This document shows positions 6,764 to 13,734 of a stretch of DNA of 13,734 nt, piece after piece. Each line of letters begins with the position of its first letter. Position 1 is the stretch's first letter. Both the position numbers and the translations under genes were made by a program. The DNA is from Methanomicrobiales archaeon (GTDB taxonomy: Archaea > Halobacteriota > Methanomicrobia > Methanomicrobiales > Methanomicrobiaceae), in NCBI GenBank assembly GCA_012523385.1, contig JAAYIO010000090.1:1-13734 (forward strand), written 5' to 3'. The notes under the pieces are model-generated. The model saw only the letters and a program-made list of their open reading frames with translations, was not told where the DNA came from and ran no database searches.

Positions 6764-7984
6764 ATGGAAGAAATCCAGAAAGAAGAATCACAAAAAAAAG
6801 TTAAGGTCAGTGTCCGGAACCTTACAAAAATTTTTGGGAACCGTCCGCAGGATGCCCTTCGCCTTGTCGAAGAGGGAGAGAGAAAACAAGACATTTTTCA
6901 GAAGACACAGCAGATTGTTTCTCTTCGCTCCATATCTTCTGATGTATATGAAGGTGAATTGTTTGTTCTCATCGGTCTTTCCGCCTGTGGAAAGTCAACC
7001 CTTCTGCGGTGCATCAATCGGCTCATCGAACCGACCAGTGGATCCATTGAAATAGACGGAGTCGATGTCACCGCGATGAACGAAGATGAACTCAGGCAGT
7101 TGCGGCGCACGAAGATTGGCATGATCTTCCAGAATTTTGCCCTTCTTCCTCACCGTACAATTCTTGAAAATGTTGCATTCGGCCTTGAGATACAGGATAT
7201 GCCGGTTGAAGAGCGGGAACAGAAGGCGAGGGGGGCCATTGATCTCGTTGGTCTCTCAGGGTATGAAGAGAGTTACCCGTCAGGGTTGTCCGGCGGTATG
7301 CAACAGCGGGTCGGGCTTGCCCGGGCGCTTGCAAGCGATGCAGATATCCTTTTAATGGATGAAGCGTTCAGTGCACTTGATCCCATGATCCGCCGCGATA
7401 TGCAGGATGAACTGATCGAGCTTCAGGCACGAATGAACAAGACGATCATCTTTGTCAGCCATGATCTGGATGAGGCGCTCAAGCTCGGGGATCGCATTGG
7501 GCTTATGAAGGACGGTATCATTGCCCAACTGGGAACAGCCGAAGACCTCCTGCAAAATCCGCGCTGTGATTATGTGGAGCGGTTTGTCGAAGGCGTGAAT
7601 CTCTCCCGTGTACTTGTTGCAAAGGACGTGATGAAACGTCCCTCGCCGCTTCTCCCCCCTGATTCAGGGCCGAGAAATGCACTCCGCCTGATGGAGGAGT
7701 ACGGCATATCGAGTATCTTTGTAGCCGGAGGCAATCGGGTGTTTCGTGGGATTGTGACCGTTGACGGTGCTGTTGAAGCAAAAAGACGGGATGTTCCCCT
7801 CAAGGAAGTGATGGTTACAGATAGTCCGACGGTTCTCTTAGATACTCCCGCACAAGAGCTGATGCCGATTATGGCAGGGACTGCCTATCCGGTGGCAGTT
7901 CTCGACAGTGAGAGGAAGATAAAGGGGATCATTGTGCGGGGTTCTCTTCTTGCGGGCCTTGCCCGTCTGGAGGTTGATGTATAA
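6764..7984 (+). CDS. proV: Glycine betaine/proline ABC transporter, ATP-binding protein
   Basis: The ATPase of an osmoprotectant importer (ProU/OpuA type), acting on the cytoplasmic face of the membrane. The 406 residues contain the family N-terminus (KIFGNRPQDALRLVEEG), Walker A GLSACGKST (71-79), Q-loop Gln123, signature LSGGMQQR (175-182), Walker B ILLMDE (195-200), D-loop SALD and switch His233 in FVSHD. A C-terminal pair of CBS domains follows (about 285-404), the ionic-strength sensor in OpuA relatives. The usual GLSGSGKST is GLSACGKST here, which keeps the essential GKST. The start is supported by GGAG ten bases upstream. Its stop codon overlaps the proW start (TAATG). The substrate within the betaine/proline/choline group cannot be fixed from this subunit alone. 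Confidence 0.94.
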   Translation: MEEIQKEESQKKVKVSVRNLTKIFGNRPQDALRLVEEGERKQDIFQKTQQIVSLRSISSDVYEGELFVLIGLSACGKSTLLRCINRLIEPTSGSIEIDGVDVTAMNEDELRQLRRTKIGMIFQNFALLPHRTILENVAFGLEIQDMPVEEREQKARGAIDLVGLSGYEESYPSGLSGGMQQRVGLARALASDADILLMDEAFSALDPMIRRDMQDELIELQARMNKTIIFVSHDLDEALKLGDRIGLMKDGIIAQLGTAEDLLQNPRCDYVERFVEGVNLSRVLVAKDVMKRPSPLLPPDSGPRNALRLMEEYGISSIFVAGGNRVFRGIVTVDGAVEAKRRDVPLKEVMVTDSPTVLLDTPAQELMPIMAGTAYPVAVLDSERKIKGIIVRGSLLAGLARLEVDV

Positions 7985-8055
7985 TGTCTGACATCCTGCC
8001 GGTCGGTGAGGCGGCTGAAGCAATCGTCGCATGGATCAATGGGAACTTCGGGTGA
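7984..8055 (+). other. N-terminal fragment of proW ended by in-frame TGA
   Basis: An ATG overlapping the proV stop opens a 23-codon frame with the usual amphipathic N-terminus of ProW proteins (SDILPVGEAAEAIVAWINGN, then FG), stopped by TGA at 8053-8055. The same frame then continues as LLDAITTA into the main proW ORF without a shift. This is therefore the authentic proW start region, separated from the body by one nonsense codon. The TGA is one base from TGG, CGA or GGA, so a point mutation or a base-call error would explain it. Confidence 0.75.
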
Positions 8056-8079
8056 CTGCTGGATGCCATAACAACCGCC

Positions 8080-8823
8080 ATGGATATCCTCGTAAATGGC
8101 TTTCAGGACGGGATGGGGGCGGTTCCGCCACTTATTCTCATCGCGATATTTGCGGTGCTGGCATGGTTACTCACCCATCGAAGTACCAAAATTGCGGTTA
8201 TGACCCTATTCGGATTGCTCTTCATCTATCTTTTGGATCTCTGGTCGGAAACCATTTTGACCCTTGCCCTCGTTCTCACGTCAGCCGTGGTGACACTTGC
8301 AATCGCTATTCCTTTAGGGATTCTTGCCTCACGGTCGAAAGTGGTTGATGCCGCCCTCCGCCCCCTCCTCGACCTGATGCAGACAATGCCTTCTTTTGTT
8401 TACCTGATTCCTGCGGTCATCTTCTTTGGCCTTGGGAACGTGCCGGGGATGATTGCAACCATCATCTTTGCGATGCCGCCTGCAATTCGTCTCACGAACC
8501 TCGGTATCCGGCAGGTGCCGGTGGATCTCATTGAGGTAAGTGAAGCCTTTGGAGCAACGCAGTGGCAGAAGCTTGTCAAGGTTCAGTTACCGGTTGCTCT
8601 GCCCACGATCATGGCCGGTGTCAACCAGTGTATCATGCTCGCCCTCTCGATGACTGTTATCGCAGCAATGATTGGGGCAGCTGGTCTCGGGCTTAATGTT
8701 TTGATGGGTATCCAGCGGGTCGATATCGGCGGCGGGTTCGAGGCGGGTCTCTGTATTGTCATCATTGCGATCATCCTTGACCGGATCACCCAGAACGTGA
8801 TTCGGTCGGGGTTTGATCATTAA
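8080..8823 (+). CDS. proW: Glycine betaine/proline ABC transporter, permease (main body)
   Basis: The membrane subunit of the importer. From the ATG at 8080, the 247 residues hold six likely membrane segments, at about 17-33, 37-54, 57-82, 106-132, 184-205 and 222-235. The cytoplasmic EAA loop that docks to ProV is at about 151-171 (IEVSEAFGATQWQKLVKVQL). The typical ProW frame begins at 7984 but is cut by the TGA at 8053-8055, in the soluble N-terminal helix before the first membrane segment. All transport-core elements lie after the stop, so restart at 8080, 24 bases past the TGA, would give a shortened but possibly working permease. No clear Shine-Dalgarno precedes 8080. If the stop is an error, the full product is 279 residues. 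Confidence 0.9.
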   Translation: MDILVNGFQDGMGAVPPLILIAIFAVLAWLLTHRSTKIAVMTLFGLLFIYLLDLWSETILTLALVLTSAVVTLAIAIPLGILASRSKVVDAALRPLLDLMQTMPSFVYLIPAVIFFGLGNVPGMIATIIFAMPPAIRLTNLGIRQVPVDLIEVSEAFGATQWQKLVKVQLPVALPTIMAGVNQCIMLALSMTVIAAMIGAAGLGLNVLMGIQRVDIGGGFEAGLCIVIIAIILDRITQNVIRSGFDH

Positions 8824-8890
8824 TTATATATATTGATCCCCCTAAATTTTATTAACAAGTCAGTTTTTAACCATTTTCGATGGTTATTTT
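8824..8890 (+). promoter_or_regulatory. proX leader: TATA-like element and hairpin
   Basis: The 90-base gap before proX contains TTATATATAT (8824-8833) and then a perfect 7-base inverted repeat, TAACCAT-TTTCG-ATGGTTA (8868-8886), followed by four T. The TATA-like sequence may give proX its own promoter, as periplasmic binding proteins are often made in excess. The hairpin could be a partial terminator between proW and proX, an RNA-stabilising 5' end or an operator. Confidence 0.45.
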
Positions 8891-8913
8891 CTGTCAAATT
8901 GGAGGCGTTTTAT

Positions 8914-9786
8914 GTGTTACATTTTAAATCAAAAGAAATTATCCTTGTTTTGTTAGTTTTATTCAGTGTCATTTTTGTTGCCGGCTGTACGAATGAAGCA
9001 GGACCCGGGACCGATTCAAAAGAAGTTTCCATCGGCTATGTGCTCTGGGACTCAGAGATTGCAAGTACGAATGTTTTAAAAACTGTGTATGAGCAGGCTG
9101 GCTACAAGGTGGAGCTGAAAGCCGTTGATGCAGGTCCCCTTTATCAGGCAATCGCTGATAGCCGAATTGATATGAGCATCTCATCATGGTTGCCTGCGAC
9201 GCAGGCTCACTACTGGGAGACCTATGGCGACTCCATTGATATGGTGGGTAAGAATCTTCAGGGAGCAAAGATTGGTCTTGTCGTTCCGACGTACGTTACC
9301 ATCGACTCGATTGATGAGATGAACAGTGTTGCAGATAAGTTTGACAAGACTATCATTGGTATTGAGCCTGGCGCAGGCGTCATGTCCGCAACTGAAAAGG
9401 CGATTGAAGACTATGATCTCGATTACACTCTTCTTGCATCTTCAAGCGCCGGCATGGCCGCTCAACTCACCAAAGCATATCCAGACGGGAAATGGATCGT
9501 CGTCACCGGCTGGAGTCCCCACTGGAAGTTCTCTAGCTTTGACCTGAAGTACCTCGAGGATCCTAAGGGAATTTTTGGCGGTGAGGAATACATCGCAAGC
9601 ATTGCCCGTATGGGTCTTAAGGAAGACAAACCGGATGCCTATGCGATCCTTAAGCGCTTCTCATGGGAAACTTCAGACATGGAGTCCATAATGCTCGCTA
9701 TTGAAGGCGGTGAAAAACCTGAAGTAGCCGCACAGACATGGGTGGATGCAAACCAGGATACCGTTACCTACTGGATTAACGGATAA
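8914..9786 (+). CDS. proX: Glycine betaine-binding lipoprotein of the ABC importer
   Basis: The extracytoplasmic solute-binding component (OpuAC-like fold). The start is chosen as GTG at 8914 because GGAGG (8901-8905) sits eight bases upstream; an upstream TTG at 8833 would add an unlikely N-terminus. The 290 residues begin with a signal sequence whose hydrophobic core (about 9-22) ends in the lipobox VAGC with Cys25. The mature domain shows GYVLWDSEIAST (Trp45), SSWLPATQAHYW (Trp92) and VVTGWSPHW (Trp200), consistent with the aromatic cage that binds quaternary ammonium groups in this family. This supports betaine or a similar compatible solute as substrate. It lies 90 bases after proW with its own leader hairpin. 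A T-run follows the stop. Confidence 0.92.
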   Translation: MLHFKSKEIILVLLVLFSVIFVAGCTNEAGPGTDSKEVSIGYVLWDSEIASTNVLKTVYEQAGYKVELKAVDAGPLYQAIADSRIDMSISSWLPATQAHYWETYGDSIDMVGKNLQGAKIGLVVPTYVTIDSIDEMNSVADKFDKTIIGIEPGAGVMSATEKAIEDYDLDYTLLASSSAGMAAQLTKAYPDGKWIVVTGWSPHWKFSSFDLKYLEDPKGIFGGEEYIASIARMGLKEDKPDAYAILKRFSWETSDMESIMLAIEGGEKPEVAAQTWVDANQDTVTYWING

Positions 9787-9803
9787 TTTCACCAATCGTC
9801 CCT

Positions 9804-9811
9804 ATTTTTTT
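9804..9811 (+). terminator. T-run terminator after proX
   Basis: A seven-T run 20 bases past the proX stop codon is the likely end of the proVWX transcript. Confidence 0.5.
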
Positions 9812-9880
9812 ATGTCGCGGATGCGGTATTTCCGGTTCGTATGAATCATTTCAGCCTTTGTAATGCCTACCAAATAGTTC

Positions 9881-9916
9881 CGGAAACCGTTTTTCCGAAT
9901 TATGAACGAAAAAAAA
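9881..9916 (-). terminator. rio1 terminator with inverted repeat
   Basis: On the - strand, the rio1 stop is followed by eight T (9909-9916) and then the inverted repeat CGGAAA (9881-9886) / TTTCCG (9892-9897). This sits between convergent proX and rio1. The 147-base gap has no gene I can support; a + strand ORF starting at 9841 runs antisense into rio1 and is a shadow. Confidence 0.5.
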
Positions 9917-9933
9917 GGATAAAATTTGCATAC

Positions 9934-10716
9934 TCAGATCTGCATCCGGTGTTCGCCGACGATGTCACGGAAGAGCTCTTCCTCATCCCTGATAGTACAG
10001 CGGTTGGCAAAGTAACGGTTGATGTTTTTAATATCTCGAACGAGGAATGCGATGGCCTTTGGATGGTTCGGGGTCACTGCCTGTCCGATGTCAATGATGA
10101 TCGGGTGCTCGCCGTCCCAGAGGATATTGAACTCTGAGAGGTCGGCGTGGATGAGTTCTGCCTCGTTAAAGAGGGTCTTCATCGCGGCCGTGATCTCGTC
10201 ATAAACTGCCTGATAATCATCCGGCTTTGCATTTCTGAGTTGGGGGTAAGCCACCTCGTCTTCCCCCATGAATTGCATGATCAGGATGTTACGATCAAAA
10301 TGAATGGGGAGAGGCACCCGGAGTCCCGCCTCATGTGCACGGGCCAGATTGGAGTATTCCTTCTTGGTCCAGGCAAAGATGAGGTCTTTTTTGGCGTGTT
10401 TTACCGAGGAAAAACGGGGGTCGCCCACGATATAATTGCTCATCGTCTGGAAGTTAGCCGATTGAATCCGGTAGATTTTGATAGCAATCGGCATCTCTTC
10501 TCCTTCCCCGTAAAAGACATTTGCCTCCTTTCCGGTTGATATGGAGCCGCCCATCTCTTTAATTTTCTTTTTATGTACGAGTTGATAGAGAGAGAGGAGG
10601 GTGACGTCATCAAAGACGTTTTCAGAGACCTTAAACTGGTCAGCGTCTCGTATACGGACTCCCATCCGTTCGGTTTCGCGGTCAAAACGTTCAATGAGTG
10701 CGTCCCTTTTTCCCAT
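9934..10716 (-). CDS. rio1: RIO1-type atypical serine/threonine kinase
   Basis: An atypical kinase/ATPase needed for late maturation of the small ribosomal subunit in archaea and eukaryotes. The 260 residues show the N-terminal winged-helix portion, the nucleotide loop STGKEANVF (60-68), invariant Lys80 in AIKIYR, the RIO catalytic loop HADLSEFNIL with Asp192 and Asn197, and the metal-binding DIGQAV with Asp209. Length and motif order fit archaeal Rio1 and not Rio2, whose winged helix is larger. It follows tyrS by 49 bases on the same strand. That gap contains GATTTATAC (10733-10741), a possible TATA box, and a GGAG about eleven bases before the start. The usual archaeal neighbour, the Dim2 KH gene, is displaced 3.4 kb downstream. 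The eIF1A gene often found upstream is absent; tyrS occupies that place. Confidence 0.94.
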   Translation of the reverse strand: MGKRDALIERFDRETERMGVRIRDADQFKVSENVFDDVTLLSLYQLVHKKKIKEMGGSISTGKEANVFYGEGEEMPIAIKIYRIQSANFQTMSNYIVGDPRFSSVKHAKKDLIFAWTKKEYSNLARAHEAGLRVPLPIHFDRNILIMQFMGEDEVAYPQLRNAKPDDYQAVYDEITAAMKTLFNEAELIHADLSEFNILWDGEHPIIIDIGQAVTPNHPKAIAFLVRDIKNINRYFANRCTIRDEEELFRDIVGEHRMQI

Positions 10717-10765
10717 AATGGTATGTTCTCCGGTATAAATCCTGAAATAATTGATATGAATCTGC

Positions 10766-11713
10766 TTACTCGCCGTTCATAAAGGCACGGGCATCTGCAA
10801 GTGCCTCGATGAGTCCGTCTGAAACAGCGGCCTTTAAATCCGCTGGGTGCACCTTACCTGCCCCATATGCGGTTTCCATCTCTTCATAGGAAGAAAAGGT
10901 GACGTCGCCGCCGAACTTCTCCGGACGTCGGATGGTGACGGTGCCAAGACGGGGGAAGACATGGTACTTCAGGGTCTGAAGGACGGGATTCTCCTCAATC
11001 TCGGGCGGGCAGAAGGCCTTTTTCATCTTCTTTGCGATGGTCTCCTCTGAGTCTGCTACTGAGATGTAGTTCCCGGACGATGAGGCCATCTTCCTGCCGT
11101 CAAGACCGTTTACGATGGGTGTATGAATGCAGAGCGGCGCTTTAATACCGATGGATGGGAGGTGTTCACGGGCGATCATGTGAATTTTGCGCTGGTCGAT
11201 GCCGCCGACTGCCACATCTACATTGAGGCGGGCGATGTCCACCATCTGCATGATGGGGTAGATCATCTGGGAGACAGTGGGGTTATCCATCTGCCGTCCG
11301 ACCTCGTTCATAGAGCGGGTGGCCCGGTTAAGGGTGATACGCTGTGAGAGCATCAGCACGTCAAGCTGATACTCAGGAGAGAGCTGGAAGTCACTACCCA
11401 TGACAAACTCTGCATCTTTCAGACCGACTGCCTCAAAACAGCGGCGGTTATACGCTGCAAGTTCCCTTACTTCCTCCATGGTGCCCTTACGGTTCAGGTA
11501 TGCGTGAAGGTCTGCCAGGAGGACAACGACTTCAAACCCTGCATTCTGCAGGTCGATGAGTTTATTGATGGTGACGAGGTGACCGAGATGAATCTCACCG
11601 GATTGTTCATATCCGGCGTATACCCGTTTTTTGTCCTGTTTAAGGACGGAACGGAGTTCTTCATCCGTGACAACTTCAACCGTATTTCGCGTTGCAAGCG
11701 CGTATGAGTCCAT
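10766..11713 (-). CDS. tyrS: Tyrosine--tRNA ligase, archaeal type
   Basis: A class I aminoacyl-tRNA synthetase that charges tRNA-Tyr. The 315-residue protein is compact, as in archaeal TyrRS, and lacks the bacterial C-terminal S4-like domain. Visible motifs: YAGYEQSG (32-39) of the tyrosine pocket, the HIGH variant HLGH (42-45), the TyrRS-type GGIDQRKIHMIARE (170-183), and the KMSKS variant KMASSS (208-213). The Asp/Gln pattern in GGIDQRKIH distinguishes it from TrpRS. The start at 11713 has no Shine-Dalgarno, so the mRNA may be leaderless. It is divergent from the 419-residue gene and followed by rio1. Confidence 0.95.
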   Translation of the reverse strand: MDSYALATRNTVEVVTDEELRSVLKQDKKRVYAGYEQSGEIHLGHLVTINKLIDLQNAGFEVVVLLADLHAYLNRKGTMEEVRELAAYNRRCFEAVGLKDAEFVMGSDFQLSPEYQLDVLMLSQRITLNRATRSMNEVGRQMDNPTVSQMIYPIMQMVDIARLNVDVAVGGIDQRKIHMIAREHLPSIGIKAPLCIHTPIVNGLDGRKMASSSGNYISVADSEETIAKKMKKAFCPPEIEENPVLQTLKYHVFPRLGTVTIRRPEKFGGDVTFSSYEEMETAYGAGKVHPADLKAAVSDGLIEALADARAFMNGE

Positions 11714-11886
11714 TCTAAATAATGTGGTGTATAGCGCATTAATGGTTGCTTCAGGCAGAAGGGATACCGCAGGAAACAGCTCTCTATTTCGGGATGACTT
11801 GTGGGAGGTATTTATTTTACCTGAATTTTTGCCACCCCATTCTCCATACCGAATCTTTATCAGGAAATGTATGACAAAGATGATGT
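11714..11886. promoter_or_regulatory. Divergent intergenic region between tyrS and the MCM-like gene
   Basis: A 173-base divergent gap. TATTTATTTTA (11809-11819) is a plausible TATA box for the + strand gene at 11887, giving a leader of about 45 bases. No equally good element was seen for tyrS. A + strand ORF crossing this gap is an extension of antisense sequence and is not called. Confidence 0.35.
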
Positions 11887-13146
11887 ATGTCTCTCAATGA
11901 CCGGTGGATCGGTGTAGAATTATCTGGCGTTGAGAGAGAACTCGCATGCAATCCAAGGTATGAGAACGTTGGGTATGTTGAGTATTACCGGAAGGATCCG
12001 CGGTATTTTTATCTTCACGCATCTCCATTTTTGAAAACCAGACCGAATGTGGTCTACATTGCCGATTCGTCTGTTGTCCCGAAAGGGCCCCCACCCGAGC
12101 ACCGGTTTATCCGGGTGCATGTCATTGACGAAGAGAGAAAGCCCCTGGATGACAGGGGAAATGAATGGCTGACGCTCCGTTATATTGGCGGGTGGGAGGA
12201 GTTTGATGTCTCCTCTCTTGCACAACGACGCAAAATAATGGATGTCCATGAAGTGATCGAATTTTTTGCATATTCCTATGATGGTGATGCAGACAGCATT
12301 GAAAAAATTGCTGGGTGTTCTGCATTATTTGCATTCTCCGCACCTCCAGTGCATGATGAAATAGGCGGCATACGCTCTGCGGTATTTGGGAAAAAGCATC
12401 AATGGGATGTTTTCAGGCAACCGTTTGAAGTAATCCCAAATGAGTTCAGGAGGGTCAACTCCTATTATTATTACCACTTTTCGAATACCGAGACTGCGAT
12501 TCGGAAATCAGAGGGTGAGATTAATCAGGCAGTTCTCAAACCCCAAAAATTAATTGCCGATATCCCCGTTGCCATCGATAATGAATCTGCAAAGAAAAAT
12601 CCCGCGAAATTTCGGGATATCCTTAAAGAAGAATCACGTATTATCACGGGACAGTTATTAGATAGTCTTTTTATTACGCCGCAGTCAACAGCAACGATTG
12701 AAAAAGAGATGCAGGAAGCGGTATATAAATTACGAGAAGAATACCACTCCTCTGGCCAGCGGCCCTTCCGACAGAATATATCGGGTGCTATCCCGAAACT
12801 GGCATCTTCGTATGCCCGGTTGCAGTCAAATTCGGCTATCCGGAAAGATGATATCAAATATGTCATGGATCTCTGGTCATCGATGCATCATAAGACCGAG
12901 AAGATACAGTCCTCATCTCTGAAAGTCCGGGATGCTTTCACCCTAAACGGGGAATCAAGATCACTGTATTACCGGTTATCTGATGCCTATGGCGCAGATT
13001 GCCCGATTCCGTTTAAAGATGCACTAAAAACCTCATGTTTGGATCCAGTTGATTTTAAATTAGCGTATGAATCTCTTGAAGAACGCGGGTATTGCCTCAT
13101 TGTAAAAAATAACCTTACTCTTCTTGAACCATATACAAAAGATTAA
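11887..13146 (+). CDS. Hypothetical protein with MCM-like lid and winged-helix C-terminus, no P-loop
   Basis: I cannot assign a function. The 419 residues contain no Walker A motif, arginine-finger SRF motif, membrane segment or signal peptide. The C-terminal third reads like the end of an MCM helicase: a helical lid segment at about 271-335 (REEYHSSGQR, ISGAIPKLASSYARLQSNSA, then IRKDDIKYVMDLW) comparable with the MCM segment that aligns as ...LIRLAEASARMRLS..V...DAERAI, and a winged helix at about 356-415 (YYRLSDAYGA, LDPVDFKLAYESLEERGYCL). Residues 137-170 (IEKIAGCSALFAFSAPPVHDE, GGIRSAVFGKK) could be the relic of the MCM core start, with the P-loop lost. Residues 65-120 may be OB-like. 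The alternative is an unrelated DNA-binding protein. The start at 11887 is fixed by an in-frame stop six bases upstream. By eye it is more AT-rich than its neighbours. Confidence 0.6.
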   Translation: MSLNDRWIGVELSGVERELACNPRYENVGYVEYYRKDPRYFYLHASPFLKTRPNVVYIADSSVVPKGPPPEHRFIRVHVIDEERKPLDDRGNEWLTLRYIGGWEEFDVSSLAQRRKIMDVHEVIEFFAYSYDGDADSIEKIAGCSALFAFSAPPVHDEIGGIRSAVFGKKHQWDVFRQPFEVIPNEFRRVNSYYYYHFSNTETAIRKSEGEINQAVLKPQKLIADIPVAIDNESAKKNPAKFRDILKEESRIITGQLLDSLFITPQSTATIEKEMQEAVYKLREEYHSSGQRPFRQNISGAIPKLASSYARLQSNSAIRKDDIKYVMDLWSSMHHKTEKIQSSSLKVRDAFTLNGESRSLYYRLSDAYGADCPIPFKDALKTSCLDPVDFKLAYESLEERGYCLIVKNNLTLLEPYTKD

Positions 13147-13390
13147 GCTTTTTTCCTCAATAGGAAATAAATGGTTTTTCCTCTGAGAAGTTGGGCAAGG
13201 GTTATTAGTTTTTTGAGCAGAGAGAAAAGATGTGTTATATGGCCTGCGATTATTACGGAGACGTAATGTTCGGAACGAGGGTATTTTTTGTGCTGATATA
13301 AAACTCGATAACGTGGTTTCTGTGGGCATAATCCCAAATCCAAATTTTCATTGAGATATACTTAAATGTTTTTAAAGGAATGGTTCCACT
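13147..13390. other. Gene-free interval with terminator hairpin and promoter candidates
   Basis: T-run 13149-13154 and the hairpin TTTCCT-CAAT-AGGAAA (13152-13167) lie right after the upstream stop codon and probably terminate it. TATA-like GATATAAAA (13295-13303) and GATATACTTAAATG (13355-13368) may drive the secreted-protein gene. Two short - strand ORFs overlap each other here; neither shows a motif, so I call neither. Confidence 0.4.
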
Positions 13391-13734
13391 ATGAGCATAA
13401 GGTATCGAACACCACTATGCATATCGCTTACGCTGATACTTTTATTTCTGATGATATGTGGGCCGTCTGCGGCTCTCATTGCAGAAGTAACGAATGGAAC
13501 CATTCTTGAATCCCAAAATGAGGGGGAATTCATTCAATATACCATAGACGTGAGCGGCATCCCCAAGCAGACACGGATTGTAGAGATGACAACTGACCTC
13601 ACCCCAGTACCCGGCACGAACCTCTGGAATCCAAAAGGAACCGGATTTGTGGTCGCGGGGGGCGATGCAGCATTAAATACCCATAAAATTGAGCTAAAAG
13701 AGGGTACTGAATCATTGGATACTTTCAGTGTAAC
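13391..13734 (+). CDS. Secreted hypothetical protein, 3' partial
   Basis: A frame opens at ATG 13391 and runs off the window after 114 codons. AAAGGAA (13374-13380) ten bases upstream is a good Shine-Dalgarno. The N-terminus is a Sec-type signal peptide: basic MSIRYR, then a hydrophobic core (about 10-25, ISLTLILLFLMICG) and a likely signal-peptidase site near SAALIA. The mature part (EVTNGTILESQNEGEF, then QYTIDVSGIPKQTRIVEMTT) is beta-rich, with asparagine glycosylation sequons such as NGT, consistent with a surface or S-layer-associated protein of methanogens. There is no lipobox cysteine and no recognised domain in the visible part. The function is unknown. Confidence 0.75.
   Translation, partial: MSIRYRTPLCISLTLILLFLMICGPSAALIAEVTNGTILESQNEGEFIQYTIDVSGIPKQTRIVEMTTDLTPVPGTNLWNPKGTGFVVAGGDAALNTHKIELKEGTESLDTFSV

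Noticed and set aside
8053..8055. Selenocysteine at the proW TGA
   Set aside because: ProW has no known selenoprotein form, the site is in a non-catalytic N-terminal helix, and I saw no SECIS-like structure nearby; mutation or base error is simpler.
9841..10137. 98-codon + strand ORF after proX
   Set aside because: It runs antisense into the conserved C-terminal part of rio1; no ribosome site or motif.
13060..13343. Two overlapping - strand ORFs (66 and 89 codons) after the MCM-like gene
   Set aside because: They compete for the same bases, overlap the end of the + strand gene or its terminator, and show no family resemblance.

Overview
The window looks like chromosomal DNA of a methanogenic archaeon, most likely of the Methanomicrobiales or a near relative. 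Seen directly: an archaeal information-processing gene set (Hel308 helicase, KEOPS subunit Cgi121, KH-domain Dim2/Pno1, Rio1 kinase, archaeal-type TyrRS), a sensor kinase with the RHDI-type phospho-acceptor box common in methanogens, AT-rich TATA-like elements upstream of genes, and T-run terminators. The order-level placement is inference. No rRNA, tRNA, CRISPR array, insertion sequence or prophage was seen.

Layout. (1) 1-921, + strand: 3' part of a PAS/histidine-kinase gene, open at the window edge and broken by one in-frame TAG at 274-276. (2) 1015-1764, - strand: 2,3-bisphosphoglycerate-dependent phosphoglycerate mutase, convergent with the kinase. (3) 1940-5773, - strand: hel308, then cgi121 (8-nt overlap), a LEA14/WHy-like protein, a 67-residue ORF and a 111-residue charged helical protein, very tightly packed. 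(4) 5961-6503, - strand: Dim2/Pno1 KH protein. (5) 6764-9786, + strand: glycine-betaine-type ABC importer proV-proW-proX. proW has an in-frame TGA at codon 24, with a probable restart at 8080. (6) 9934-11713, - strand: tyrS then rio1. (7) 11887-13146, + strand: an unassigned 419-residue protein whose C-terminal third resembles the lid and winged-helix region of MCM helicases but which has no Walker A motif. (8) 13391 to the end, + strand: start of a secreted protein, cut by the window edge.

How it fits together. Rio1 and Dim2 both act in small-subunit maturation and are typically neighbours in archaea. Here both lie on the - strand but are separated by the oppositely oriented osmoprotectant importer, as if that operon had been inserted between them. 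Hel308 (fork repair) and Cgi121 (tRNA t6A synthesis) are coupled by overlap. The LEA14-like gene, the charged helical protein and the betaine importer could all serve osmotic or desiccation tolerance, but only the importer assignment is firm.

Points worth most attention: the two in-frame nonsense codons (TAG in the kinase, TGA in proW), the MCM-like protein without a P-loop, a PIP-box-like motif at the end of Hel308, and nested dyad and direct repeats in front of proV. I do not see a clear new multigene defence or mobile system.
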